From Streptococcus pseudopneumoniae (lineage in GTDB: Bacteria > Bacillota > Bacilli > Lactobacillales > Streptococcaceae): DNA of 64,000 bases. Numbering within the stretch: position 1 is the first letter of the stretch; each line of letters begins with the position of its first letter. The translations under genes were made by a program, and so were the position numbers. The stretch lies in the NCBI RefSeq assembly GCF_001073085.1, contig NZ_JVFV01000044.1, forward strand, positions 1 through 64,000, read 5' to 3'. Shown in pieces: positions 9,501-18,256 of this stretch. The notes under the pieces are model-generated. The model was not told the DNA's origin. It was given only the letters and a program-made list of their open reading frames with translations, and did no database searches.

Positions 9501-10227
9501 AGGTGCAAAAGTCAACTTGGTACCATTTGTAACACTGAACGAAGAGGCGATTGTCAAGTCTGTTGACACCATGGTTGACAATATCGAAAAAGCAAATATT
9601 ATCTTCTTTGCAGGTGGTTTCTCAGCAGCGGATGAACCAGATGGATCAGCTAAATTTATCGTTAATATCTTGCTTAATGAAAAAGTACGTGCAGCCATTG
9701 ATAGCTTCATCGAAGGTGGTGGTTTGATTATCGGTATCTGTAACGGATTCCAAGCTCTTGTTAAATCAGGTCTTCTTCCATATGGTAACTTTGAAGATGC
9801 AAGCAGTACGAGTCCAACCCTCTTCTACAATGATGCCAACCAGCACGTGGCGAAGATGGTTGAAACACGTATTGCCAATACCAACTCACCATGGCTTGCC
9901 GGAGTTGAGGTTGGTGATATCCATGCCATCCCAGTATCACACGGTGAAGGTAAATTTGTCGTGACAGCTGAGGAATTTGCAGAGCTTCGTGACAATGGTC
10001 AAATCTTTACCCAATATGTTGACTTCGAAGGGAAACCAAGCATGGATTCTAAATACAATCCAAATGGTTCGGTCAATGCGATCGAAGGTATCACAAGCAA
10101 GAACGGTCAAATTATTGGTAAGATGGGTCACTCAGAACGTTTCGAAGACGGTCTCTTCCAAAATATTCCAGGAAATAAAGATCAACATCTCTTTGCATCA
10201 GCGGTTAAATACTTTACTGGGAAATAA
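6502..10227 (+). CDS. purL: FGAM synthase PurL (large, fused form)
   Basis: Converts FGAR, glutamine and ATP to FGAM. At 1241 residues from the ATG at 6502 this is the long form with synthetase and glutaminase fused. The AIRS-like ATP-binding part shows the conserved run from KNETHNHPTEIEPFGGAAT to CIGGAIRDPLSG. The C-terminal class I glutamine amidotransferase domain (from about residue 985) has its nucleophile Cys1080 in GICNGFQ and a His in HGEGKF. A TTG 24 bases upstream is rejected because the ATG has AAAGGAAA at the right distance. purF follows after 12 bases. Confidence 0.95.
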   Translation: MDKRIFVEKKADFRVKSHSLVKELQHNLQLKTLNDLRIVQVYDVFGLAEDLFARAEKHIFSEQVTDTVLDEAAVKADLEKYAFFAIESLPGQFDQRAASSQEALLLLGSSNDVTVNTAQLYLVNKDIDANELEAVKNYLLNPVDSRFKDITVGIEKQDFSESDKTIPNLDFFESYTAEDFAKYKAEQGLAMEVDDLLFIQDYFKSIGRVPTETELKVLDTYWSDHCRHTTFETELKNIDFSASKFEKQLQATYDKYIAMRDELGRTEKPQTLMDMATIFGRYERANGRLEDMEVSDEINACSVEIEVDVNGVKEPWLLMFKNETHNHPTEIEPFGGAATCIGGAIRDPLSGRSYVYQAMRISGAGDITAPISETRAGKLPQQVISKTAAHGYSSYGNQIGLATTYVREYFHPGFVAKRMELGAVVGAAPKENVVREKPEAGDVIILLGGKTGRDGVGGATGSSKVQTVESVETAGAEVQKGNAIEERKIQRLFRNGDVTRLIKKSNDFGAGGVCVAIGELADGLEIDLDKVPLKYQGLNGTEIAISESQERMAVVVRPKDVDVFIAECNKENIDAVVVATVTEKPNLVMHWNGETIVDLERRFLDTNGVRVVVDAKVVDKDVKLPEERQTSAETLEADTLEVLADLNHASQKGLQTIFDSSVGRSTVNHPLGGRYQITPTEASVQKLPVQHGVTHTASVMAQGFNPYVAEWSPYHGAAYAVIEATARLVAAGANWSKARFSYQEYFERMDKQAERFGQPVSALLGSIEAQIQLGLPSIGGKDSMSGTFEELTVPPTLVAFGVTTADSRKVLSPEFKAAGENIYYIPGQALAQEIDFDLIKSNFAQFEAIQADHKVTAASAVKYGGVVEALALATFGNHIGANVELADLDTSLTAQLGGFAFTSPEEIAGVAKIGQTVSDFTLVVNGVTLDGHKLDSAFQGKLEEVYPTEFAQATELEEVPAVASNAVIKAKETVETPVVYIPVFPGTNSEYDSAKAFEKEGAKVNLVPFVTLNEEAIVKSVDTMVDNIEKANIIFFAGGFSAADEPDGSAKFIVNILLNEKVRAAIDSFIEGGGLIIGICNGFQALVKSGLLPYGNFEDASSTSPTLFYNDANQHVAKMVETRIANTNSPWLAGVEVGDIHAIPVSHGEGKFVVTAEEFAELRDNGQIFTQYVDFEGKPSMDSKYNPNGSVNAIEGITSKNGQIIGKMGHSERFEDGLFQNIPGNKDQHLFASAVKYFTGK

Positions 10228-10239
10228 AAGGTATAAAAA

Positions 10240-11682
10240 ATGACATACGAAGTAAAATCTCTTAATGAAGAATGTGGTGTTTTCGGCATCTGGGGCCACT
10301 CAGATGCTGCCAAAATGACCTATTTTGGACTCCATAGTCTTCAGCACCGTGGTCAGGAGGGGGCAGGAATCCTCTCCAATGACCATGGACAATTGAAGCG
10401 TCATCGTGATATGGGGCTTTTATCAGAAGTCTTCAAAAATCCTGCTAATTTGGATAAATTGACAGGGACTGGAGCGATTGGACACGTGCGCTATGCGACT
10501 GCGGGAGAAGCTTCTGTAGACAATATCCAACCTTTCCTCTTCCGCTTTCACGATATGCAGTTTGGTTTGGCTCATAATGGGAATTTGACCAATGCAGAAT
10601 CACTCAAGCAAGAATTGGAACAAAGAGGAGCAATCTTTAGCTCGACTTCTGATTCAGAAATCTTGGCTCACTTGATTCGCCGTAGCCACAATCCAAACCT
10701 GATGGGGAAAATTAAGGAAGCACTCAGTCTTGTTAAAGGTGGTTTCGCTTATCTCTTGATGTTTGAAGATAAGTTAATTGCAGCCCTTGATCCAAACGGC
10801 TTCCGCCCTCTGTCAATCGGGAAAATGGCCAATGGAGCAGTTGTGGTTTCATCTGAGACCTGTGCCTTTGAAGTCATCGGTGCCGAGTGGATTCGCGATG
10901 TGAAACCAGGTGAGATTGTCATTGTTGATGACAATGGCATCCAGTATGACAGCTATACAAACGATACTCAGCTGGCAATCTGTTCCATGGAGTATATCTA
11001 TTTTGCCCGTCCTGACTCCAATATCCATGGTGTCAATGTTCATACGGCTCGTAAGAGAATGGGAGCTCAATTGGCACGTGAGTTCAAGCACGAAGCTGAT
11101 ATTGTAGTTGGGGTACCAAATTCCTCACTCAGCGCAGCTATGGGATTTGCTGAAGAATCAGGTCTGCCAAATGAAATGGGGCTCATCAAGAACCAATACA
11201 CGCAGCGGACCTTTATCCAGCCGACTCAAGAATTGCGCGAGCAAGGAGTTCGAATGAAATTGTCTGCCGTTTCTGGTGTCGTTAAAGGCAAACGTGTGGT
11301 CATGATTGATGACTCTATCGTGCGAGGAACAACATCTCGTCGGATTGTTCAGTTGCTGAAGGAGGCTGGCGCTTCTGAAGTTCACGTTGCCATTGGGAGT
11401 CCTGCTCTTGCCTATCCATGTTTCTACGGAATTGATATCCAGACACGTCAGGAGTTGATTGCGGCTAATCATACCGTTGAGGAAACTTGCCAAATCATTG
11501 GTGCGGATAGTCTGACTTATCTTTCTATTGATGGATTGATTGACTCTATTGGGATTGAAACAGATGCGCCAAATGGCGGTCTCTGTGTGGCTTACTTTGA
11601 TGGGAACTATCCAACTCCTCTCTATGATTATGAAGAAGAATATCGTAGAAGTTTAGGAGAAAAAACAAGTTTTTACGAATAA
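10240..11682 (+). CDS. purF: Amidophosphoribosyltransferase PurF
   Basis: Catalyses the first committed purine step, PRPP plus glutamine to phosphoribosylamine. It has 480 residues. Cys12 in NEECGVFG would become the N-terminal nucleophile after removal of an 11-residue propeptide, as in the Bacillus-type enzyme. The N-terminal part is the glutaminase with RYATAGE. The C-terminal phosphoribosyltransferase domain has the PRPP loop VVMIDDSIVRGTT (about 352-364). It is 12 bases downstream of purL. Its final codons contain TACGAATA (11674-11681), probably by chance. Confidence 0.95.
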   Translation: MTYEVKSLNEECGVFGIWGHSDAAKMTYFGLHSLQHRGQEGAGILSNDHGQLKRHRDMGLLSEVFKNPANLDKLTGTGAIGHVRYATAGEASVDNIQPFLFRFHDMQFGLAHNGNLTNAESLKQELEQRGAIFSSTSDSEILAHLIRRSHNPNLMGKIKEALSLVKGGFAYLLMFEDKLIAALDPNGFRPLSIGKMANGAVVVSSETCAFEVIGAEWIRDVKPGEIVIVDDNGIQYDSYTNDTQLAICSMEYIYFARPDSNIHGVNVHTARKRMGAQLAREFKHEADIVVGVPNSSLSAAMGFAEESGLPNEMGLIKNQYTQRTFIQPTQELREQGVRMKLSAVSGVVKGKRVVMIDDSIVRGTTSRRIVQLLKEAGASEVHVAIGSPALAYPCFYGIDIQTRQELIAANHTVEETCQIIGADSLTYLSIDGLIDSIGIETDAPNGGLCVAYFDGNYPTPLYDYEEEYRRSLGEKTSFYE

Positions 11683-11718
11683 AAATCCCCATTGAAGGAA
11701 AGGAAGAGGAATAAACAA

Positions 11719-11763
11719 ATGATAAATAAAAATGCTTATGCGCCACGTCTCACTACTGACTAA
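11719..11763 (+). CDS. 14-codon upstream ORF, a duplicated purM start
   Basis: The ORF encodes MINKNAYAPRLTTD and begins after a good Shine-Dalgarno (AGGAAGAGG). Its first eight codons are almost identical to the true purM start at 11901 (MTNKNAYA), so it is a truncated copy of the purM 5' end. The last codons and stop form the 5' arm of a hairpin: TACTGAC 11754-11760 pairs with GTCAGTA 11778-11784, extended by CGTC / GACG. This is the geometry of a translation-coupled leader. Whether it regulates purM or is only an insertion scar is open. Confidence 0.5.
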   Translation: MINKNAYAPRLTTD

Positions 11764-11860
11764 AAGCTAAAGCATTTGTCAGTAGACGCTTTCTCCTATG
11801 GGACCAAAGCTAGAGACCTGACTAGTATTTTTAGATAAAATAATTGTTTATCTAAAAATA
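11753..11860 (+). promoter_or_regulatory. Hairpin-rich leader before purM
   Basis: The spacer between purF and purM holds CTACTGAC / GTCAGTAG (11753-11760 with 11778-11785) and a perfect 14-bp inverted repeat. The arms are TATTTTTAGATAAA (11826-11839) and TTTATCTAAAAATA (11847-11860), with a seven-base loop. GACT / AGTC and GAGA / TCTC pairs flank the second hairpin. No strong U-tract follows. It sits between the duplicated purM start and the real one, so it may be an inserted element or an attenuator. Confidence 0.5.
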
Positions 11861-11900
11861 CGTCGCAGTCTTTCTCAAAAAAAGAAAAGGAATGAATAAA

Positions 11901-12923
11901 ATGACGAATAAAAATGCTTATGCGCAGTCTGGTGTGGACGTTGAAGCGGGTTATGAAGTTGTTGAACGGATCAAAAAACACGTGGCACGTACGGAGCGTG
12001 CAGGTGTTATGGGAGCTCTTGGTGGTTTTGGTGGCATGTTCGACCTTTCAAAAACAGGTGTCAAAGAGCCAGTTTTGATCTCAGGTACAGATGGTGTTGG
12101 TACTAAGTTAATGCTGGCTATCAAGTATGACAAGCATGATACCATTGGTCAAGACTGTGTGGCCATGTGTGTCAACGATATCATCGCTGCAGGGGCAGAG
12201 CCTCTTTACTTCTTGGACTATATCGCAACTGGTAAAAATGAACCAGCTAAACTAGAACAAGTTGTTGCTGGTGTGGCTGAAGGTTGTGTACAAGCTGGTG
12301 CAGCACTTATCGGTGGTGAAACGGCTGAAATGCCTGGTATGTATGGCGAAGACGACTATGACTTGGCTGGTTTTGCTGTTGGTGTTGCAGAAAAATCTCA
12401 AATCATCGACGGTTCAAAAGTAGCTGAAGGAGATGTGATTCTTGGACTTGCCTCAAGCGGAATCCATTCAAATGGTTACTCACTTGTGCGTCGTGTCTTT
12501 GCGGATTACACAGGCGAAGAAGTCTTGCCAGAATTGGAAGGCAAAAAGCTCAAAGAGGTCCTTCTTGAACCAACTCGTATCTACGTCAAAGCTGTTTTGC
12601 CTCTTATCAAAGAAGAATTGGTCAATGGGATTGCCCACATCACAGGTGGTGGTTTTATCGAAAATGTCCCACGTATGTTTGCGGATGACTTGGCTGCTGA
12701 AATTGACGAAAGCAAGGTCCCAGTTCTTCCAATTTTCAAAGCCCTTGAAAAATATGGTGAAATCAAACATGAAGAAATGTTTGAAATCTTCAACATGGGG
12801 ATTGGTCTCATGCTTGCGGTGAAGCCAGAACACGTGGAACGTGTCAAAGAACTTCTTGACGAACCTGTTTATGAAATCGGTCGAATTGTGAAGAAGACAG
12901 ATGCTAGTGTGGTGATTAAATAA
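11901..12923 (+). CDS. purM: AIR synthetase PurM
   Basis: Cyclises FGAM to AIR with ATP. It has 340 residues from the ATG at 11901, the usual streptococcal length; the in-frame ATG at 11892 is only three bases from AAAAGG and is less likely. The glycine-rich N-terminal segment ([13 protein letters not shown]), the [12 protein letters not shown] motif and [11 protein letters not shown] are typical of the PurM/ThiL fold. It overlaps purN by one base (TAATG). Confidence 0.95.
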   Translation: MTNKNAYAQSGVDVEAGYEVVERIKKHVARTERAGVMGALGGFGGMFDLSKTGVKEPVLISGTDGVGTKLMLAIKYDKHDTIGQDCVAMCVNDIIAAGAEPLYFLDYIATGKNEPAKLEQVVAGVAEGCVQAGAALIGGETAEMPGMYGEDDYDLAGFAVGVAEKSQIIDGSKVAEGDVILGLASSGIHSNGYSLVRRVFADYTGEEVLPELEGKKLKEVLLEPTRIYVKAVLPLIKEELVNGIAHITGGGFIENVPRMFADDLAAEIDESKVPVLPIFKALEKYGEIKHEEMFEIFNMGIGLMLAVKPEHVERVKELLDEPVYEIGRIVKKTDASVVIK

Positions 12924-13477
12924 TGGCTAAAAAAATTGCTGTATTTGCCTCTGGCAATGGCTCAAACTTACAGGTGATTGCAGAACAGTTTCCAGTTGAG
13001 TTTGTCTTTTCTGATCATCGAGATGCCTACGTCCTTGAGCGTGCAGAAAATCTTGGAGTTTTAACCTATGCCTTTGAACTCAAGGAATTTGAGAGCAAGG
13101 TAGACTACGAAGCAGCCATTGTCGAGCTCTTGGATGAGCACCAGATTGACCTAGTTTGTTTGGCCGGTTATATGAAAATCGTCGGTCCAACCTTGCTAGC
13201 AGCCTATGAAGGACGTATTATCAATATTCACCCGGCTTACCTTCCAGAATTTCCAGGCGCTCATGGTATTGAAGATGCTTGGAATGCTGGCGTTGACCAG
13301 TCTGGTGTGACCATTCACTGGGTGGATTCTGGTGTGGACACTGGTAAGGTTATCAAACAAGTCCGTGTGCCAAGACTAGCTGATGATACCATTGACAGTT
13401 TTGAAGCTCGCATTCATGAGGCGGAGTATAAACTGTATCCAGAGGTGTTGGATAGTTTGGGAGCTGCACGAAAATAA
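12923..13477 (+). CDS. purN: GAR transformylase PurN
   Basis: Transfers a formyl group from 10-formyl-THF to GAR. It has 184 residues, the standard length. The N-terminal loop FASGNGSNLQ binds the substrate phosphate. The catalytic triad is visible as Asn101 and His103 (NIHPAYLPEFPGAHG) and Asp139 (VDSGVDTG). Its start overlaps the purM stop, so translation is coupled. Confidence 0.95.
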   Translation: MAKKIAVFASGNGSNLQVIAEQFPVEFVFSDHRDAYVLERAENLGVLTYAFELKEFESKVDYEAAIVELLDEHQIDLVCLAGYMKIVGPTLLAAYEGRIINIHPAYLPEFPGAHGIEDAWNAGVDQSGVTIHWVDSGVDTGKVIKQVRVPRLADDTIDSFEARIHEAEYKLYPEVLDSLGAARK

Positions 13478-13552
13478 GGAAGCCCTCGAGCTGAAAGAAA
13501 ATTTTCGACTGTAGCAAATGAAGAACTTTTTTAAAAAAGGAAAAGAAATAAC

Positions 13553-15100
13553 ATGACTAAACGCGCACTAATTAGTGTTTCAGACAAAGCGGGCATTGTT
13601 GAATTTGCCCAAGAACTTAAAAAACTTGGTTGGGATATCATCTCAACAGGTGGTACCAAAGTTGCCCTTGATAATGCCGGTGTTGATACCATTGCCATCG
13701 ACGATGTGACTGGTTTCCCGGAAATGATGGATGGTCGCGTCAAGACTCTCCATCCAAATATCCACGGTGGACTCTTGGCTCGTCGTGACTTAGATAGCCA
13801 CTTGGAAGCGGCTAAAGACAACAAGATTGAGCTCATTGACCTTGTGGTGGTCAACCTTTACCCATTTAAGGAAACTATCCTTAAACCAGATGTGACTTAT
13901 GCTGATGCAGTTGAAAATATCGATATTGGTGGGCCATCTATGCTTCGTTCAGCAGCGAAAAATCATGCCAGTGTTACAGTTGTGGTAGATCCTGCTGACT
14001 ATGTTGTGGTTTTGGACGAATTGGCAGCAAACGGCGAAACCTCTTATGAAACTCGCCAACATTTAGCAGCCAAAGTATTTCGTCACACAGCGGCTTATGA
14101 CGCTTTGATTGCAGAATACTTCACAGCTCAAGTGGGTGAAAGCAAGCCTGAAAAACTCACTTTGACTTATGACCTCAAGCAACCAATGCGTTACGGTGAG
14201 AACCCTCAACAAGATGCAGATTTCTACCAAAAAGCCTTGCCGACTGCCTATTCGATTGCTTCAGCTAAACAGCTTAACGGTAAAGAATTGTCCTTCAACA
14301 ATATCCGTGACGCTGATGCTGCCATCCGTATCATTCGTGATTTTAAAGAACGTCCAACCGTTGTGGCTTTGAAACACATGAACCCATGTGGGATCGGTCA
14401 AGCTGACGATATCGAGACTGCATGGGACTATGCTTATGAGTCTGACCCAGTGTCTATCTTTGGTGGAATTGTCGTTCTCAACCGTGAGGTAGATGCTGCG
14501 ACAGCTGAGAAGATGCACGGCGTTTTCCTTGAAATCATCATCGCACCAAGCTATACGGATGAAGCGCTAGCTATTTTGACCAACAAAAAGAAAAACTTGC
14601 GCATTCTTGCCTTGCCATTTGACGCACAAGATGCTAGTGAAGTGGAAGCAGAATACACAGGTGTTGTCGGTGGACTCCTCGTTCAAAATCAAGACGTGGT
14701 CAAAGAAAGCCCAGCTGACTGGCAAGTGGTAACCAAACGCCAACCAACTGAGACAGAAGCGACAGCCCTTGAGTTTGCTTGGAAAGCAATCAAGTACGTC
14801 AAATCAAACGGCATCATTGTGACTAATGACCACATGACACTTGGCGTTGGCCCTGGTCAAACCAATCGTGTGGCTTCCGTCCGTATTGCTATTGACCAAG
14901 CTAAAGACCGTCTTGATGGTGCTGTTCTTGCTTCAGATGCCTTCTTCCCATTTGCGGATAACGTGGAAGAAATTGCTAAGGCAGGTATTAAGGCCATCAT
15001 TCAACCAGGTGGCTCCGTCCGTGACCAAGAGTCTATTGAAGCTGCTGATAAATACGGCTTGACTATGGTATTCACAGGAGTAAGACATTTTAGACATTAA
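13553..15100 (+). CDS. purH: Bifunctional AICAR transformylase / IMP cyclohydrolase PurH
   Basis: Carries out the last two steps to IMP. It has 515 residues. The N-terminal MGS-like cyclohydrolase domain (about 1-190) starts [16 protein letters not shown] and has STGGT. The C-terminal AICAR transformylase domain contains the Lys-His motif in ALKHMNPCG (about 270) and the conserved [10 protein letters not shown]. The Shine-Dalgarno is AAAAAGGAA. A 75-base spacer separates it from purN, and a terminator follows, so it ends the first pur transcript. Confidence 0.95.
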   Translation: MTKRALISVSDKAGIVEFAQELKKLGWDIISTGGTKVALDNAGVDTIAIDDVTGFPEMMDGRVKTLHPNIHGGLLARRDLDSHLEAAKDNKIELIDLVVVNLYPFKETILKPDVTYADAVENIDIGGPSMLRSAAKNHASVTVVVDPADYVVVLDELAANGETSYETRQHLAAKVFRHTAAYDALIAEYFTAQVGESKPEKLTLTYDLKQPMRYGENPQQDADFYQKALPTAYSIASAKQLNGKELSFNNIRDADAAIRIIRDFKERPTVVALKHMNPCGIGQADDIETAWDYAYESDPVSIFGGIVVLNREVDAATAEKMHGVFLEIIIAPSYTDEALAILTNKKKNLRILALPFDAQDASEVEAEYTGVVGGLLVQNQDVVKESPADWQVVTKRQPTETEATALEFAWKAIKYVKSNGIIVTNDHMTLGVGPGQTNRVASVRIAIDQAKDRLDGAVLASDAFFPFADNVEEIAKAGIKAIIQPGGSVRDQESIEAADKYGLTMVFTGVRHFRH

Positions 15101-15106
15101 GAAAAT

Positions 15107-15138
15107 AAAAGGGAAGAAAACAGTTTCTTTCCTTTTTT
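15107..15138 (+). terminator. Terminator after purH
   Basis: AAAAGGGAAGAAA pairs with TTTCTTTCCTTTT (one G-U pair) around a four-base loop and runs into a T tract. It splits the pur cluster into purC-purH and a purD-led unit with its own promoter. Confidence 0.75.
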
Positions 15139-15164
15139 GCTTAAAAAAGCTTAATGAAACAAGA

Positions 15165-15189
15165 TTAAAACGAACGTTTATGGTATAAT
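15165..15189 (+). promoter_or_regulatory. purD promoter with possible PurR box
   Basis: An extended -10 element TGGTATAAT ends at 15189 (TATAAT 15184-15189). The segment 15165-15178, TTAAAACGAACGTT, carries the CGAAC core of a PurBox and overlaps the spacer region, where a repressor would block RNA polymerase. The core matches only partly, so PurR control is an inference. Confidence 0.55.
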
Positions 15190-15221
15190 ATTAATAAATA
15201 ATTCGCAAAAGAGGTTGAGAG

Positions 15222-16487
15222 ATGAAACTGTTAGTTGTTGGCTCAGGTGGTCGTGAACATGCGATTGCCAAGAAGTTATTAGAGTCTAAAGACGTTGAGA
15301 AAGTTTTCGTGGCACCTGGAAATGACGGTATGACCTTAGATGGACTTGATTTGGCGAATATCTCTATTTCCGAACATTCTGCATTGATTGAATTTGCAAA
15401 TGCCAACGATATCGCCTGGACCTTTATCGGTCCAGATGATGCTCTTGCAGCTGGTATTGTGGATGATTTCAATGCGGCAGGACTCAAAGCCTTTGGTCCG
15501 ACCAAGGCTGCGGCTGAGCTTGAGTGGTCTAAGGATTTTGCTAAGGAAATCATGGTCAAATACGACGTTCCGACAGCAGCTTATGGGACCTTTTCAGATT
15601 TCGAAGAAGCCAAGGCCTACATCGAAGAAAAAGGCGCTCCAATCGTCGTCAAGGCAGACGGCTTGGCCCTTGGGAAAGGTGTCGTTGTTGCTGAGACAGT
15701 TGAGCAAGCTGTCGAAGCTGCTCATGAGATGCTCTTGGACAATAAATTCGGTGATTCAGGTGCGCGTGTGGTCATTGAGGAATTTCTTGACGGGGAAGAG
15801 TTCTCTCTCTTTGCCTTTGTCAATGGGGATAAGTTCTGCATTATGCCAACGGCACAGGACCACAAGCGTGCCTACGATGGCGACAAAGGCCCTAACACTG
15901 GTGGGATGGGTGCCTATGCGCCAGTTCCTCACTTGCCACAGAGTGTGGTTGACACAGCGGTTGACACTATTGTCAAGCCAGTCCTTGAAGGTATGATCAA
16001 AGAAGGTCGTCCGTATCTTGGAGTCCTTTACGCGGGGCTTATCTTGACAGCTGATGGCCCTAAAGTCATCGAGTTCAACTCACGCTTTGGCGATCCTGAA
16101 ACGCAAATCATCTTGCCTCGTTTGACATCTGACTTTGCACAAAATATCACTGACATTTTGGATGGCAAAGAGCCAGCCATCACTTGGACAGACAAGGGTG
16201 TGACACTGGGCGTGGTTGTGGCATCAAACGGCTACCCACTCGCTTATGAGAAGGGTGTCAAGCTTCCAGCTAAGACAGATGGTGACATCGTCACTTACTA
16301 TGCTGGAGCGAAATTCGCTGAAAATGGCCAAGACCTCCTCTCAAACGGAGGACGTGTCTATATGTTAGTCACCACAGCAGATACTGTCAAAGACGGCCAA
16401 AATATTATCTACAACCAACTCAACAAACAAAACACAGAAGGCCTCTTCTACCGTACGGATATCGGTAGCAAGGCGATAAAAGATTAA
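15222..16487 (+). CDS. purD: GAR synthetase PurD
   Basis: Ligates glycine to phosphoribosylamine with ATP. It has 421 residues. It opens with the PurD signature KLLVVGSGGREHAI and has the ATP-grasp core VVKADGLALGKGVVV and the metal/ATP motif KVIEFNSRFGDPET. The start at 15222 has AGAGGTTGAGAG upstream. It is the first gene after the internal promoter. A 202-base structured spacer separates it from purE. Confidence 0.95.
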   Translation: MKLLVVGSGGREHAIAKKLLESKDVEKVFVAPGNDGMTLDGLDLANISISEHSALIEFANANDIAWTFIGPDDALAAGIVDDFNAAGLKAFGPTKAAAELEWSKDFAKEIMVKYDVPTAAYGTFSDFEEAKAYIEEKGAPIVVKADGLALGKGVVVAETVEQAVEAAHEMLLDNKFGDSGARVVIEEFLDGEEFSLFAFVNGDKFCIMPTAQDHKRAYDGDKGPNTGGMGAYAPVPHLPQSVVDTAVDTIVKPVLEGMIKEGRPYLGVLYAGLILTADGPKVIEFNSRFGDPETQIILPRLTSDFAQNITDILDGKEPAITWTDKGVTLGVVVASNGYPLAYEKGVKLPAKTDGDIVTYYAGAKFAENGQDLLSNGGRVYMLVTTADTVKDGQNIIYNQLNKQNTEGLFYRTDIGSKAIKD

Positions 16488-16505
16488 CAGATACTATATT
16501 TGTCA

Positions 16506-16664
16506 ATGGCGAGCGAAAGCGAGCCAAAGTAAGATAATGGTCGCCGTGGTGAAAAGACCAGCACAGTGAATGTTCTGGTCGGGGGAAACTTTGAGACCTT
16601 AGGCTCAAAGTTTAGGAATGAAACCGAAGGTTTGCTTCCGTCCCCACCACCTAAGACCATTATC
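16506..16664 (+). ncRNA. Candidate structured RNA in the purD-purE spacer
   Basis: Four paired elements are visible. (a) 16507-16526 is TGGC-GA-GC-GAAA-GC-GA-GCCA, a hairpin with a GNRA tetraloop and tandem G.A mismatches. (b) A long closing stem has GATAATGGTC (16533-16542) pairing GACCATTATC (16655-16664) and, inside it, GTGGTG (16546-16551) pairing CACCAC (16645-16650). Enclosed are (c) GACCAG-C-ACA / TGT-T-CTGGTC (16556-16580), (d) AAACTTTGAG / CTCAAAGTTT (16586-16613), and (e) a weaker GAAG / CTTC stem (16626-16638). AAAAAAG and the purE ribosome site follow. A short ORF MASESEPK (16506-16532) spans hairpin (a) and stops exactly at the closing stem. I do not recognise a named RNA family; a leader RNA, an sRNA or an inserted repeat are all possible. 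Confidence 0.6.
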
Positions 16665-16689
16665 AAAAAAGAAAAGGATATTATTAACT

Positions 16690-17178
16690 ATGAAACCAGT
16701 AATTTCCATCATCATGGGATCAAAGTCCGACTGGGCAACCATGCAAAAAACAGCAGAAGTCCTAGACCGCTTCGGCGTTGCTTACGAAAAGAAAGTTGTT
16801 TCCGCCCACCGTACACCAGACCTCATGTTCAAACATGCGGAAGAAGCACGTGGCCGTGGCATCAAGGTCATCATCGCAGGTGCGGGGGGCGCGGCTCACT
16901 TGCCAGGCATGGTAGCTGCTAAAACAACCCTTCCGGTTATTGGTGTACCAGTCAAATCACGAGTTCTTAGCGGTGTGGATTCGCTCTACTCTATCGTACA
17001 GATGCCAGGTGGTGTTCCAGTCGCAACCATGGCGATCGGTGAGGCTGGAGCGACTAACGCTGCCCTTTTTGCCCTCCGTCTCCTCTCAGTAGAAGACCAG
17101 GCCATTGCAGATGCGCTTGCTAACTTTGCTGAAGAACAAGGAAAAATCGCAGAGGAGTCTACAAATGAGCTCATCTAA
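16690..17178 (+). CDS. purE: N5-CAIR mutase PurE
   Basis: Class I PurE rearranges N5-CAIR, made by PurK, to CAIR. It has 162 residues from the ATG at 16690, which gives the normal N-terminus [14 protein letters not shown]. The catalytic His40 lies in VVSAHRTP, and the glycine-rich [12 protein letters not shown] follows. Upstream in-frame starts run through the structured spacer and are not used. Its last 14 bases overlap purK. Confidence 0.95.
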   Translation: MKPVISIIMGSKSDWATMQKTAEVLDRFGVAYEKKVVSAHRTPDLMFKHAEEARGRGIKVIIAGAGGAAHLPGMVAAKTTLPVIGVPVKSRVLSGVDSLYSIVQMPGGVPVATMAIGEAGATNAALFALRLLSVEDQAIADALANFAEEQGKIAEESTNELI

Positions 17179-18256
17179 AACAATCGGAATTATTGGTGGC
17201 GGTCAGCTTGGTCAGATGATGGCCATTTCTGCTATCTACATGGGTCACAAGGTTATCGCGCTGGATCCTGCAGTGGATTGTCCGGCCTCTCGCGTGGCGG
17301 AGATTATCGTGGCTCCTTATAATGATGTGGACGCTCTTCGCCAGTTGGCGGAGCGTTGCGATGTCCTCACTTATGAGTTTGAAAATGTGGATGCCGACGG
17401 TTTGGATGCTGTTATCAAGGATGGGCAACTCCCTCAAGGAACGGACTTGCTCCGCATTTCTCAAAATCGCATTTTTGAGAAGGACTTCCTTTCCAATAAG
17501 GCTCAAGTAACGGTAGCTCCTTACAAGGTCGTGACTTCAAGCCAAGATTTGGCAGATATCGACCTATCTAAAAACTATGTCCTCAAGACGGCGACTGGTG
17601 GCTATGATGGGCATGGACAAAAGGTTATTCGCTCAGAAGCAGACTTGGAAGAAGCCTATGCACTAGCTGATTCAGCAGACTGTGTCCTAGAAGAATTTGT
17701 CAACTTCGACCTTGAAATTTCTGTCATCGTGTCAGGTAATGGTAAGGACGTGACAGTCTTCCCTATTCAGGAAAATATCCACCGCAACAATATTCTATCT
17801 AAGACCATTGTGCCAGCTCGTATTTCTGGTGATCTAGCTGAGAAAGCCAAAGCCATGGCTGTGCGAATCGCTGAACAGCTTAACTTGTCTGGAACTCTCT
17901 GCGTGGAAATGTTTGCGACGGCCGATGACATCATTGTCAACGAAATTGCGCCACGCCCACACAACTCAGGGCATTATTCGATTGAGGCTTGTGACTTCTC
18001 GCAGTTTGATACCCATATTCTCGGTGTTCTCGCAGCACCATTACCTACTATCAGACTACATGCGCCAGCCGTTATGCTCAATGTTCTCGGCCAACATGTC
18101 GAGGCCGCTGAAAAGTATGTTACAGAAAATCCAAGCGCCCACCTCCACATGTATGGTAAAATAGAAGCGAAGCACAATCGCAAGATGGGACATGTGACTT
18201 TGTTTAGTGATGTGCCGGATGAGGTAGAGGAATTTGGAAAAGGGATTGATTTTTAA
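17165..18256 (+). CDS. purK: N5-CAIR synthetase PurK
   Basis: ATP-grasp enzyme that carboxylates AIR with bicarbonate. It has 363 residues from the ATG at 17165, chosen because GAGGAG precedes it and the Rossmann-like [15 protein letters not shown] starts there. ATP-grasp motifs include [11 protein letters not shown] and [13 protein letters not shown]. The gene overlaps purE by 14 bases, and the paired activities confirm the two-step PurK/PurE route. Confidence 0.95.
   Translation: MSSSKTIGIIGGGQLGQMMAISAIYMGHKVIALDPAVDCPASRVAEIIVAPYNDVDALRQLAERCDVLTYEFENVDADGLDAVIKDGQLPQGTDLLRISQNRIFEKDFLSNKAQVTVAPYKVVTSSQDLADIDLSKNYVLKTATGGYDGHGQKVIRSEADLEEAYALADSADCVLEEFVNFDLEISVIVSGNGKDVTVFPIQENIHRNNILSKTIVPARISGDLAEKAKAMAVRIAEQLNLSGTLCVEMFATADDIIVNEIAPRPHNSGHYSIEACDFSQFDTHILGVLAAPLPTIRLHAPAVMLNVLGQHVEAAEKYVTENPSAHLHMYGKIEAKHNRKMGHVTLFSDVPDEVEEFGKGIDF

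Noticed and set aside
11674-11681. TACGAATA at the end of purF, 37 bases before the duplicated purM start
   Set aside because: The bases encode the conserved purF C-terminus and stop; there is no reason to expect competence control of purM, so the spacing is taken as coincidence.
16566-16922. 118-codon ORF spanning the purD-purE spacer and purE
   Set aside because: It reads purE in the wrong frame and crosses the structured element; the family match is in the purE frame.
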